A stretch of DNA of 18,465 nucleotides from Caldifarciminota bacterium (GTDB lineage: Bacteria; Hydrothermota; Tepidihabitantia; Tepidihabitantales; Tepidihabitantaceae): assembly GCA_016935775.1 (NCBI GenBank), contig JAFGQF010000038.1, forward strand, positions 1 through 18,465, read 5' to 3'. The position numbers and the translations under genes were made by a program. Position 1 is the stretch's first letter, and each line of letters opens with the position of its first letter. The notes beneath the pieces were generated by a model. It was given only the letters and a program-made list of their open reading frames with translations. It was not told the origin of the DNA and ran no database searches. Of this stretch, positions 1 to 7,738 are shown piece after piece.

Positions 1-1427
1 GAACCGGGCCAGTCGAATGCCGCGAGTTGACGGCCGGCGGGGTCGAAGACGCGCAGGCGGGCCGGCCCGGCGGTGCCGGGCGCCAGGCTGACTGAGAGCC
101 GGTCGGTGAACGGTTCGGGCCAGGCGTTGAGCGCGGGCCGCACCGGCCCGGGCCCGGGTTCGGCGACCGCGGTGGTCATCCGGGGCCTGAGCGTGCCGTC
201 GGCCACCAGGCACATCCCGTAGAACCAGGACCTCTCCCAGGGTTCGAACCCGCCGTCGGCCTGGCGTTCGAACCAGTAGCGGAACGCTTCGCCGAGGTTG
301 CGGCCGTTGGCGAGCGGCTGGTAGTAATCGTCGAACTCGAGCATCGAGCCGGTTTTGGAAGAGCCGATGGCGCCGAGCCCGGTGGCGGTCTGGAAGACGT
401 AGCGGCCGCCGCAGTAGTACCATTCGGTGTAGCGGACGTTGGAGCAGGCGAACAGGTTCCAGAAGCAGGCCGCCGGGTCGAGGTCCGGGATTTCGTGGCC
501 GTGAAGGTAGTCGGTGCTCTCACGGTTGGCGAAGTACCAGCAGTGGCCCGCGGGCCACGAGTGGGCGCAGAGCAGGACCGATTCGTAGGCGGCCGAATCG
601 ATGCGCGGCCGGAAGTCGAGCGCGCGGGTGGTCTCGGGGTCCCAGCAGGACCAGCGGTCCGGGTAGAGCAGGCCGACGTCCGAGTCCCAGAACGTCGCGT
701 TGGGCCACCAGTCGTCGTCGATGTAGACCAGGGCCCGGTCGGCCAGCCGCAGTTCGCCGTGCCGGTAGCGCCGGGCCTTGTCGAGGTAGCTGGTGAGGTC
801 GCGGATTTCCGCGGCGAAACGCGAGGCGGCGAGCCGCGATACCGCGATTTCCGGGGCGACGTGGCCGGAGTGGGAGTCGAGTATCGTGTCGGTGCCGGGC
901 ACGAGCGAGTCGAGCCGGCCGAGCCGGACAAGGGTGTCCTGCCATTCACCGTCAAGGTCCATCAGGTACAGGTCGCAGGGGAACTCCTCGTAGTGTTCGT
1001 CCGGGTCGCGGATGCCGTTGTTGTTCCAGTCGTCAATCAACTGATACCAGGCGACCGGTAGGTCGCCGACCAGGACCGCGCTGACCAGGCCGGACTGGTA
1101 CTCGCGCTGGAGAAAGGCGCGCAGCGACTCGGGTTCGGTGCTGGCCACGCCGTAGAGCGATACGTCGAAGCCCTCGGCAGCGATGTCGGCCGCCATCGTG
1201 TCGAGCGCGGGCCCGAGGGTGTCGGCGAGGTCGGCCTCGACGAGGATGTCCACCCGGCCTTCGAAACCGCCGGCGCGGTGGCCGACCAGCTTCACCTGCC
1301 AGTCGCGGGTCCCGGTCGCGGCTTGCCACTCGGCAAAGGTGCCGGGCCGGGAGCCGGGCGGGCCGGCCCAGCGCAGGACCGCGACGTCGGGCGGCGCGGC
1401 GATGAGCAAGAGCAGCAGCAGGGGCAT
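1..1427 (-). CDS. Gingipain-like (C25-type) secreted cysteine peptidase, C-terminus cut by window edge
   Basis: The frame stays open from an ATG at 1427 to the left edge, giving 475 complete codons. The N-terminus (MPLLLLLLIAAPP) looks like a short signal peptide, so the protein should be exported. The middle holds acidic blocks such as CDLYLMDLDGEW (about residues 150-160) and ALVYIDDDWW, typical of caspase-fold peptidases of the gingipain (C25) clan. The likely catalytic dyad is H295 in AHSWPAGH and C328 in LFACSNVRYTE. Their 33-residue spacing equals that of His211/Cys244 in gingipain RgpB. A GAIGSSKTGSM block follows. From about residue 440 a beta-rich module begins (ALNAWPEPFTDRLSVSL, then LRVFDPAGRQL) that resembles type IX secretion or FlgD-like C-terminal sorting domains; the edge cuts it. 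It starts three bases after the preceding stop codon without a clear Shine-Dalgarno site, so it is probably translated by coupling. Substrate is unknown, and peptidase activity is inferred. Confidence 0.75.
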   Translation of the reverse strand, partial: MPLLLLLLIAAPPDVAVLRWAGPPGSRPGTFAEWQAATGTRDWQVKLVGHRAGGFEGRVDILVEADLADTLGPALDTMAADIAAEGFDVSLYGVASTEPESLRAFLQREYQSGLVSAVLVGDLPVAWYQLIDDWNNNGIRDPDEHYEEFPCDLYLMDLDGEWQDTLVRLGRLDSLVPGTDTILDSHSGHVAPEIAVSRLAASRFAAEIRDLTSYLDKARRYRHGELRLADRALVYIDDDWWPNATFWDSDVGLLYPDRWSCWDPETTRALDFRPRIDSAAYESVLLCAHSWPAGHCWYFANRESTDYLHGHEIPDLDPAACFWNLFACSNVRYTEWYYCGGRYVFQTATGLGAIGSSKTGSMLEFDDYYQPLANGRNLGEAFRYWFERQADGGFEPWERSWFYGMCLVADGTLRPRMTTAVAEPGPGPVRPALNAWPEPFTDRLSVSLAPGTAGPARLRVFDPAGRQLAAFDWPG

Positions 1428-1430
1428 TGG

Positions 1431-2462
1431 CTATTGCAGCCGGGTGACGGGCTTTGTTGTCGGGCCGCATCGGGCAAGGTAGACCCCGGGCGGCGCTCGC
1501 CGGCCCCGGTCGTCGGTGCCGTCCCACGAGACCGAGCCAACGGCTGACGGCTGACGGCTGACGGCAAGAACCCGGACCTGCCTGCCGGCAGCGTCAAAGA
1601 TGGTGACGGCCTCAGGACCGCGGGCTGTCGGCTGGAAGTTGATGGTCGTCTTCTCCCGGAACGGGTTGGGAGCCGCGACCAGCCGTGCCAGGGGCGCGGG
1701 CGTGTCGGGCGCGGCCAGGCCGGTGTAGCGGGCCAGCAGGACGCCGGTGTCCGAGGCCCAGAACTGCGCCGCGGGCAGCCAGATTATCAGCCAGACGTAA
1801 CCGTCGCCTTCGATTTCCGAGGAGTCGCGCACCCGGCCGAGCGAGTCCTTGTACCATTCCCACGCCCGGACGTAGCTGGTCTCGCGGATGGGCAGGACCG
1901 ATTCGCGCAGGCTCAGGCTCTGGCGCAGGGTGGTGCGGAGGCGGTAGCAGTCGCGCACCGTGTCCCAGGGCACGACCGCGTCCTCGATCGCCTCGACCCG
2001 GCAGGTGTCGCCCCAGATGGTCAGGGTGTCCTCGAGGCTGTCGCCGTTCAGGTCGAAGTAGTACGTGCCCTCAAGACCGGTGCGCCACCAGTTGCCGACC
2101 TCGAACGGCACCCGGTAGCGGTTTGCCCAGAGCGTGAACTCGAGCAGCTCGAACTTGGCCCGCATCAGGGTGTCGCCCGATTCCCAGGCGGTGTCCACCA
2201 CGACCTCGCCGTTGTTGGAGTTCCAGTGCCGCACCAGCCAGGCGGGCGAGTTGCCGAGCGTGGTTTCGGCGATGACCGTGCTGGTATCGGTCCAGGCGTG
2301 TTGGAAGACCGTGTCGAACGGCACCGGCAGGGTGACGTGCAGCGATTCGCGACCGGCGTGCTCGCGGACCTCGACCAACCCGACATGGAAGCCGAGGTAG
2401 TCGCCGACCGGCCCGGCCAGCAGCGCGACCGGCATAATGAGAGCCAGGATGAGATGGCGCAT
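1431..2462 (-). CDS. Secreted protein of unknown function with type IX-like C-terminal sorting domain
   Basis: A 343-residue protein with an N-terminal signal peptide (MRHLILALIMPVALLAGPVG). I do not recognise the central region, about residues 20-250. It is rich in Trp, Tyr and acidic residues and contains a DLNGDSLEDTLTIWGD stretch, which looks like an extracellular beta domain rather than an enzyme. The last 85 or so residues fit a T9SS type A/FlgD-like sorting module: AAPNPFREKTTINF, then VTIFDAAGRQVR, then WDGTDDRGRRAPPGVYLARC. A 7-bp tandem repeat at 1541-1565 lies inside this module and encodes an unusual AVSRQPSAV insert between the GRQVR strand and the WDG turn. It is the first gene of a two-gene unit with the gingipain-like gene. 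A promoter ends six bases before its ATG, so a leaderless transcript is likely. Start choice rests on that promoter and the signal peptide. Confidence 0.8.
   Translation of the reverse strand: MRHLILALIMPVALLAGPVGDYLGFHVGLVEVREHAGRESLHVTLPVPFDTVFQHAWTDTSTVIAETTLGNSPAWLVRHWNSNNGEVVVDTAWESGDTLMRAKFELLEFTLWANRYRVPFEVGNWWRTGLEGTYYFDLNGDSLEDTLTIWGDTCRVEAIEDAVVPWDTVRDCYRLRTTLRQSLSLRESVLPIRETSYVRAWEWYKDSLGRVRDSSEIEGDGYVWLIIWLPAAQFWASDTGVLLARYTGLAAPDTPAPLARLVAAPNPFREKTTINFQPTARGPEAVTIFDAAGRQVRVLAVSRQPSAVGSVSWDGTDDRGRRAPPGVYLARCGPTTKPVTRLQ
1541..1565. repeat. Heptanucleotide tandem repeat (CGGCTGA, about 3.6 copies) inside a coding region
   Basis: Three perfect copies of CGGCTGA lie at 1541-1547, 1548-1554 and 1555-1561, followed by CGGC. 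The array is inside the sorting domain of the gene at 1431-2462. The unit is not a multiple of three, so gain or loss of one copy would shift the frame and alter the C-terminal sorting signal. Confidence 0.9.
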
Positions 2463-2468
2463 CGAATC

Positions 2469-2497
2469 ATTCTAGCCCGGGTGGAGGAGACAATCAA
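2469..2497 (-). promoter_or_regulatory. Promoter for the secreted-protein operon (leaderless type)
   Basis: Reading the minus strand, TTGATT (2497-2492) and TAGAAT (2474-2469) are separated by 17 bases. The -10 box ends six bases before the ATG at 2462, so transcription should begin at or next to the start codon. No Shine-Dalgarno site fits in the gap. Confidence 0.6.
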
Positions 2498-2655
2498 CCG
2501 CCGGGAGTGCTGGTGGTGAGGACCGGGGACGGAGTGACCACGAGGACCCGAAGAGAGAAGGAGCGAGGACCGGAGAGAAAGGAGTCAAACACCAGAACAC
2601 CAGCAGCACCAGGGTCGGGGAGTGAGGACCGAGGATGCGAACACCTCACGCCCGA
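2498..2655. repeat. Purine-rich intergenic stretch with degenerate short direct repeats
   Basis: This gap between two divergent promoters holds no credible gene. GAGGACC occurs at 2518-2524, 2542-2548, 2565-2571 and 2624-2630, embedded in a G/A-rich plus strand. AACACCAG occurs twice in tandem at 2588-2595 and 2596-2603, followed by CAGCACCAG at 2604-2612. The pattern looks like decayed short tandem repeats. I see no terminal inverted repeats or coding potential that would make it a mobile element. Confidence 0.6.
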
Positions 2656-2683
2656 TTGACATTTTCCGGCCAGACAGGACAAT
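2656..2683 (+). promoter_or_regulatory. Promoter for ligA-recG-lipoprotein operon (leaderless type)
   Basis: A perfect -35 box, TTGACA (2656-2661), is followed after 16 bases by GACAAT (2678-2683), a weaker -10 with 4 of 6 consensus bases. Six bases then lead to the GTG start of ligA at 2690. Spacing matches the other promoters in the window. Confidence 0.55.
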
Positions 2684-2689
2684 GACCCG

Positions 2690-4693
2690 GTGAAGCGCGC
2701 TCAAGCGAAGAAGGAAGTGGCCCGGCTGCGGCGGGAAATCGAGGAGCACGATTACCGCTACTACGTGCTGGCCGAGCCGGCGATCTCGGACCGGGAATAC
2801 GACCGGCTGATGCAGCGGCTGCAGGAACTGGAAACGCGGTTCCCGGACCTGGTCACGCCCGACTCGCCTACCCGGCGCGTCGGCGGCCGGCCGCTCGAGG
2901 AGTTCGAGACCGTCAGCCACGACCCGCCGATGCAGTCGCTCGACAATACCTACAACTACGACGAGCTGCGCGAGTTCGAAGCCCGGGTGCGCAAGGCGGT
3001 GGCCGAGCCCGAGTACGTCGTGCAACTCAAGGTGGACGGGGTGGCGGTGTCGCTGCGCTACGAGAACGGCCGGCTGGTCCGGGGCGCGACGCGCGGTGAC
3101 GGCCTCCGCGGCGACGATATCACCGCCAACGCGCGAACGATTCGCTCGGTGCCGCTCAGGCTGCGGCGACGGATAGCCGGGTTTGAGAGTTTCGAGGTCC
3201 GGGGCGAGGTCTACCTGCCGCGCTCCCGGTTCGCGGCAATCAACGCCCGGCGCGAGGAGGAAGGCGAGCCGGTGTTCGCCAACCCGCGCAACGCCGCGGC
3301 CGGGACCCTGAAGCAGCTCGACCCGGCAGAGGTGCGCCGCCGGGGGCTGGAGTGCTTTATCCACACCATCCCGCGGCCACCCGCGTCCCACTGCGCCACC
3401 GACCGGGAAGTGCTGGCCCGGCTGCGCGAGCTGGGATTCGCCACCGTCCCGGGCAGCGATTCTCTCAACGGCATCGAGCCGGTCATCGAGTACTGCCGGG
3501 AATGGGACGAACGCCGCCACGGACTGGAGTACGACGTCGACGGGATGGTGGTCAAGCTCAACCGCTTTCGCGACCGCGAGGAACTGGGCTCAACCGGCAA
3601 GAGCCCGCGCTGGGCCGTGGCTTTCAAGTACCCGCCCGAGGAGAAGGAAACCCGGGTCAGGCGCATCACCCTGAACGTCGGCCGGACCGGAACCGTGACC
3701 CCGGTGGCCGAGATGGAACCGGTTCAGCTCTCGGGCACGACCGTGATCCACGCCAGCCTGCACAACTTCGAGGAACTGGCGCGCAAGGACGTGCGCGAGG
3801 GCGACATCGTCCTGGTTCACAAGGCGGGCGAGATAATCCCCCAGGTGCTGTCGGTGAACAAGCGGCGCCGGAAGCGCGGGTCACGCAGGTTCGAGCCGCC
3901 CGAGACCTGCCCGGCCTGCGGCACGAGACTGTTCCGCGAAACCGGCGAGGTGGCGCTGAGATGCGTCAATGCCTCCTGCCCGGCCCAGGTGCGCGGCCGG
4001 CTGGTGCATTTCGCGTCCCGGGCCGCGATGGACGTCGCGGGGTTGGGCGAGAAGCTGGTCGGCCAACTGGTGGAATCTGGGATGGTCGGGAGCATCGCCG
4101 ACCTGTACGACCTGGATGCGGAACAGCTTGCCGAACTCGAACGGATGGGCGAGAAGTCGGCGCAGAACGTCGTCGCCGCGCTCGCCGCCAGCCGCGAGCG
4201 GCCGTTCCACCGGGTGCTCTACGGGCTCGGCATCCGCCACGTCGGCTCACACGCCGCCCGGCTGCTGGCGCGCGAGCTGGGCTCGATGGACGCGGTGCGC
4301 TCGGCGGGCGAGGAGCAGGTGGCCGCGATTCCCGGCATCGGGAGCGCGGTGGCCGAGTCGCTGCGCCATTTCTTCGCCGACGAGGAGAACGTCCGGCTGG
4401 TCGAGCGGCTCGGCCGGGCCGGGCTGAAGCTGGCCGACGAGTCGGCCAGCGGGCCGAAGCCGCTGGCCGGGAAGAAGTTCGTGCTCACCGGCACGCTCGA
4501 CGGGCTGACCCGTGAGCAGGCAACCGAGCTGGTGACGGCCCGGGGCGGCAGCGTCTCATCATCGGTGTCCGGCAGGACCGACTACGTGGTGGCAGGCGCG
4601 TCGCCCGGCTCCAAGTACGACCGCGCCCGCGAGCTCGGGGTTCCCATCCTCGACGAGCGCGGGTTCCGCGCCCTGCTCAAGGCCGTGGACTGA
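2690..4693 (+). CDS. ligA: NAD-dependent DNA ligase LigA
   Basis: This cytoplasmic enzyme seals 5'-phosphate/3'-hydroxyl nicks in replication and repair, using NAD+ to adenylate itself. The 667-residue length is normal for bacterial LigA. Domains run in the usual order. The N-terminal Ia domain has HDYRYYVLAEPAISDREYD. The adenylation domain has the nucleotidyl lysine K114 in QLKVDG. An OB fold and a four-Cys zinc finger follow (CPACG from C407, then CVNASC). Helix-hairpin-helix repeats include GLGIRHVG and IPGIGSAVA, and a C-terminal BRCT domain starts near residue 590 (LAGKKFVLTGTLDGLTREQA). Translation starts at GTG 2690, placed by the promoter ending six bases upstream. A four-codon ATG frame at 2682 runs directly into it. 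First gene of a three-gene unit, five bases before recG. Confidence 0.97.
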   Translation: MKRAQAKKEVARLRREIEEHDYRYYVLAEPAISDREYDRLMQRLQELETRFPDLVTPDSPTRRVGGRPLEEFETVSHDPPMQSLDNTYNYDELREFEARVRKAVAEPEYVVQLKVDGVAVSLRYENGRLVRGATRGDGLRGDDITANARTIRSVPLRLRRRIAGFESFEVRGEVYLPRSRFAAINARREEEGEPVFANPRNAAAGTLKQLDPAEVRRRGLECFIHTIPRPPASHCATDREVLARLRELGFATVPGSDSLNGIEPVIEYCREWDERRHGLEYDVDGMVVKLNRFRDREELGSTGKSPRWAVAFKYPPEEKETRVRRITLNVGRTGTVTPVAEMEPVQLSGTTVIHASLHNFEELARKDVREGDIVLVHKAGEIIPQVLSVNKRRRKRGSRRFEPPETCPACGTRLFRETGEVALRCVNASCPAQVRGRLVHFASRAAMDVAGLGEKLVGQLVESGMVGSIADLYDLDAEQLAELERMGEKSAQNVVAALAASRERPFHRVLYGLGIRHVGSHAARLLARELGSMDAVRSAGEEQVAAIPGIGSAVAESLRHFFADEENVRLVERLGRAGLKLADESASGPKPLAGKKFVLTGTLDGLTREQATELVTARGGSVSSSVSGRTDYVVAGASPGSKYDRARELGVPILDERGFRALLKAVD

Positions 4694-4698
4694 CGCGA

Positions 4699-6771
4699 AT
4701 GGCGGCCGTGCTCGACACCAAGGTCCAGTTTGTCAAGGGCATCGGCCCTGCCCGGGCGCGGCAGCTCGCCCGGCTGGACATCGCGACCGTCCGGGACCTG
4801 CTCTTCCACGTCCCGCGCCGCTGGCTCGACCGGTCGGCTTCGCCGCCGATCGGCGACCTCAAGCCCGGCCAGGAGGTGACAGTGTTCGCCCGGGTGCTGG
4901 CCGCGGGCGGCCGGCGGATGCGCAACTTCCGGCAGATGAGTTCCTGCGTGCTGGCTGACGACTCGGGGGCCATCGAGGCATTCTGGTTCAACCGGCCCGA
5001 CCTGAAGGACCTGCTCAGGCCCGGCACCGAACTGATGGTGTCGGGCAAGGTAACCGCCTGGCGCGGCCGGCCCCGGTTCACCAACCCCCAGTTCGAGACC
5101 GTGGAGCCCGGGGGCGAGGCGAGCGGCGTACATGCCGTCGTCCCGGTCTACCCGCTGACCGAGGGCCTGTCCACCTGGGCGCTGCGCCGGGCGGTGCGCG
5201 ACGCGCTCGACCGGTTCGGCCGCGAGCTGCCCGAGACCCTCACCCGCGAGACGCTGGACCACTACGGCTTTCCCGGGGTCCGGGACGCGCTCGAGGCGGT
5301 GCACTTTCCGAAGTCGGTCAAGGACGCGCTCCGCGCCCGCGAGCGGCTGGCCTACGACGAACTGCTCTATCTCGAATTGGTGCTGGCCCTGCGTCACCGC
5401 CGCCACGCCGAGCTGCACCGCGGGCGGCCCCTGCCCGGAACCGGCCGGCTGACCGGCCGCTTCCGCGAGCTGACCGGCTTTGAGTTCACCCGGGCCCAGG
5501 AGCGGGTCATCACCGAGATTGCCGCGGACATGGCGTCCGAACGCGGGATGAACCGGCTGCTGCAGGGCGACGTGGGCTCGGGCAAGACCGTGGTCGCGCT
5601 CTACGCGATGCTGGTGGCGGTCGAGAGCGGCTGCCAGGCCGCGCTGATGGCGCCGACCGAGATTCTCGCCCGCCAGCACTTCGGCGGCTGGCATGACCGG
5701 CTGCGGGAGCTCGGGGTCGAGACCCGGCTGCTGACCGGTTCGACCCGGCCGACCGCCCGGGCCGAAACCCTGGCCGGCCTGGAGTCCGGACAGGTCCAAC
5801 TGGTCTTCGGCACCCACGCGCTCATCGAGGCCGGGGTGAGGTTCGACCAACTCGGGCTGGTGGTGGTGGACGAGCAGCACCGGTTCGGGGTGATGCAGCG
5901 GGCCGCGCTGATGAACAAGGGCGAGAACCCGGACTTCCTGGTGATGACCGCGACCCCGATTCCCCGAACCCTGACCTTGACCGTCTACGGCGACCTGGAC
6001 GTCTCGGTGCTGGACGAGAAGCCGCCCGGCCGCAAGGAGGTCGTGACCCGGCTGGTTCCCGAGTCGAGGCGCGACCGGGTCTACGGCTACATCGAGGAGC
6101 GGCTGGGCCGGGGCGAGGCGGTGTTCTTTGTCTGTCCGCTGATCGAGCAGAGCGAGAAGCTGGACGTCGCGTCGGCGGTCGAAACCAGCGAGCGGGTCGC
6201 GGCCACGTTCCCGCGCCGGCGCGTCGGGCTGGTGCACGGCCGGATGAGGGCCGAGGAACGGGACGCGGCGATGGACTCCCTGCGCCGGGGTGAGCTCGAC
6301 ATCCTGGTCTCGACCACGGTCATCGAGGTGGGGGTTGACATCCCGCGCGCGACCGTGATGGTTGTCGAGCAACCGGAGCGGTTCGGCCTGGCCCAGTTGC
6401 ACCAGCTCCGCGGGCGCATCGGCCGCGGCGACCGACGCGCGGTCTGCGTGCTGATGATGCCGCGCGAGCCGGAGGGGGAGACCGGCGAGCGGCTGCAGTT
6501 TTTCGGCCGCACGACCGACGGGTTCCTGCTCGCGGAGAAGGACATTGAGCTGCGCGGCCCGGGCGAACTGCTGGGCACGCGCCAGCACGGCCTACCCGAC
6601 CTGCGGGTGGCCGACATCGTGCGCGACGGCGAGTTGCTGCGGCGCGCGCGCCGGGACGCGTTCCGGCTGGTCGAGCTGGACCCGGGCCTCGTGCTGCCCG
6701 GGCACCGACGGGTCCGGGCAACGCTCGATGAGAGATACCACGGCAGGGAAGAGCTTCTGAAAGTGGGGTGA
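4699..6771 (+). CDS. recG: ATP-dependent DNA helicase RecG
   Basis: A superfamily 2 helicase that remodels stalled replication forks and branch-migrates Holliday junctions. At 690 residues it is full length. The N-terminus has a helix-hairpin-helix-like KGIGPARARQLARL. The wedge OB domain follows, with strands such as EVTVFARVLAAG and the later ELMVSGKVTAW. The motor domain carries Walker A GDVGSGKT (290-297), APTEILARQH, the DEQH box (391-394, DEQHRFGV), TATPIPRTL, STTVIEVGVDIP and the motif VI-like HQLRGRIGRG. The C-terminal FFGRTTDGFLLAEKDIELRGPGELLGTRQHG is typical of RecG. It starts at ATG 4699, five bases after the ligA stop, with no clear Shine-Dalgarno site, so coupling to ligA translation is likely. 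Its stop codon is one base from the next gene's start. Confidence 0.97.
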   Translation: MAAVLDTKVQFVKGIGPARARQLARLDIATVRDLLFHVPRRWLDRSASPPIGDLKPGQEVTVFARVLAAGGRRMRNFRQMSSCVLADDSGAIEAFWFNRPDLKDLLRPGTELMVSGKVTAWRGRPRFTNPQFETVEPGGEASGVHAVVPVYPLTEGLSTWALRRAVRDALDRFGRELPETLTRETLDHYGFPGVRDALEAVHFPKSVKDALRARERLAYDELLYLELVLALRHRRHAELHRGRPLPGTGRLTGRFRELTGFEFTRAQERVITEIAADMASERGMNRLLQGDVGSGKTVVALYAMLVAVESGCQAALMAPTEILARQHFGGWHDRLRELGVETRLLTGSTRPTARAETLAGLESGQVQLVFGTHALIEAGVRFDQLGLVVVDEQHRFGVMQRAALMNKGENPDFLVMTATPIPRTLTLTVYGDLDVSVLDEKPPGRKEVVTRLVPESRRDRVYGYIEERLGRGEAVFFVCPLIEQSEKLDVASAVETSERVAATFPRRRVGLVHGRMRAEERDAAMDSLRRGELDILVSTTVIEVGVDIPRATVMVVEQPERFGLAQLHQLRGRIGRGDRRAVCVLMMPREPEGETGERLQFFGRTTDGFLLAEKDIELRGPGELLGTRQHGLPDLRVADIVRDGELLRRARRDAFRLVELDPGLVLPGHRRVRATLDERYHGREELLKVG

Positions 6772-6772
6772 G

Positions 6773-7738
6773 ATGAAACGAATGGTATTGCTGGTCGCGG
6801 CCGCGGCGCTGCTGGCCGGCTGTTCGAAACGACAGGTGCCGGCGGTCGGCCCGCTGCGCGAGATAACGGTCGCCTCGGACCAGTGGGGAGCGGTCGAGTC
6901 AATCGTCCGCGCGACGCTGCAGCAGCGGCTCCCGATGCCCCAGCCCGAGGTCGAGTTCAAGCTGCGGGTGTTCGGGCTGGGCGAGTACGCGAGGTACTCG
7001 CTTCTCCGGACGCTGCTGATGGTCGGCACGTCTTCGGACAGCGTGATTCGCGCGGTGCTCGGGCCGCGCGCCGATTCGCTGCCCGGTGGCGACTGGGGAA
7101 TGTTCCAGGTGCCCAACGCCTGGGCGCGGAACCAGCGGTTGGTGGTGTTCGTCGCCCGCGACGAGGACCGCCTCGTGCCCGGGCTTGTCGCCTACGGCCC
7201 GAGGCTGCGCCAGACCTGCCGCGAGGCGGTGCTCGACCACAGCGCCCGGGCGGTCTACTACCGCGGGCTGAACAACCGGGCCGGGGATTCGCTGCGCGAG
7301 CGGCACTCGTTCGGCATCGACGTGCCGAGGAGCTGGTGGCTGCGCCAGGACCAATCCGACTCCAACTTCGTCTACCTGTACGGCCACCACCCGGACCGCA
7401 ACGTCTTCGTCTACTGGGAGGACCGGGAGCGGCCGCTTGACCCGGACGCGCTCTACCGGCTGCGTGACTCGCTCGGGGTGAGATTCTACGACGGCGACAT
7501 CACCGCCGACACCCTGCGCTGGCACTCGACGATCGAGTTCCTGGGCGGACCGTGCCTGCGGCTGGCCGGCATCTGGGAGAACGAGGAGTCGACCATCGGT
7601 GGGCCATTCGTCAGTTACGCCTTCAACCACGAAGGCCGGTTCTACCTGCTGGACGGGCTGGTGTTCAACCCCGGGCGGGACAAGCTCGACGGCCTGTTCC
7701 AGGCCGAGGCGGTGATGCGGACCTTCGCGCCGCGCTAG
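6773..7738 (+). CDS. DUF4837-like lipoprotein
   Basis: A 321-residue predicted lipoprotein. The signal peptide MKRMVLLVAAAALLAGC ends in a good lipobox (LLAGC, acylated Cys17), so the mature protein is membrane-anchored. The body begins with REITVASDQW and a predicted helix, and later has NAWARNQRLVVFVARDED. Near residue 180 it has FGIDVPRSWWLRQDQSDSNFVYL, and it ends with a beta-rich part. This order resembles the DUF4837 lipoproteins of Bacteroidetes, whose function is unknown; the match is from memory of the family pattern. The gene starts one base after the recG stop, with a G-rich Shine-Dalgarno-like GGGGTGAG overlapping that stop. Co-transcription with DNA repair genes suggests gene packing rather than a repair role. 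Its TAG stop shares CTAG with the stop of the convergent gene. Confidence 0.75.
   Translation: MKRMVLLVAAAALLAGCSKRQVPAVGPLREITVASDQWGAVESIVRATLQQRLPMPQPEVEFKLRVFGLGEYARYSLLRTLLMVGTSSDSVIRAVLGPRADSLPGGDWGMFQVPNAWARNQRLVVFVARDEDRLVPGLVAYGPRLRQTCREAVLDHSARAVYYRGLNNRAGDSLRERHSFGIDVPRSWWLRQDQSDSNFVYLYGHHPDRNVFVYWEDRERPLDPDALYRLRDSLGVRFYDGDITADTLRWHSTIEFLGGPCLRLAGIWENEESTIGGPFVSYAFNHEGRFYLLDGLVFNPGRDKLDGLFQAEAVMRTFAPR
7735..7738. other. Overlapping convergent stop codons sharing CTAG
   Basis: The plus-strand lipoprotein gene ends with TAG at 7736-7738. The minus-strand GNAT gene ends with TAG at 7737-7735. The palindrome CTAG therefore ends both genes, leaving no space for an intergenic terminator. 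Confidence 0.95.

Noticed and set aside
2682..2693. Start-stop mini frame ATG ACC CGG TGA overlapping the ligA GTG
   Set aside because: Two sense codons after ATG-like overlap is easily chance. The ATG starts inside the proposed -10 box, so it would not be transcribed from that promoter.
3352..4515. A 387-codon plus-strand frame inside ligA
   Set aside because: It is an out-of-frame reading of ligA, rich in Arg, Gly and Pro, with no recognisable domain.
4582..6588. A 668-codon open frame on the minus strand opposite ligA/recG
   Set aside because: It lies wholly opposite two clear repair genes, its protein is a low-complexity mix of R, G, P, H, Q and L typical of antisense frames in high-GC DNA, and it has no promoter or family motif.
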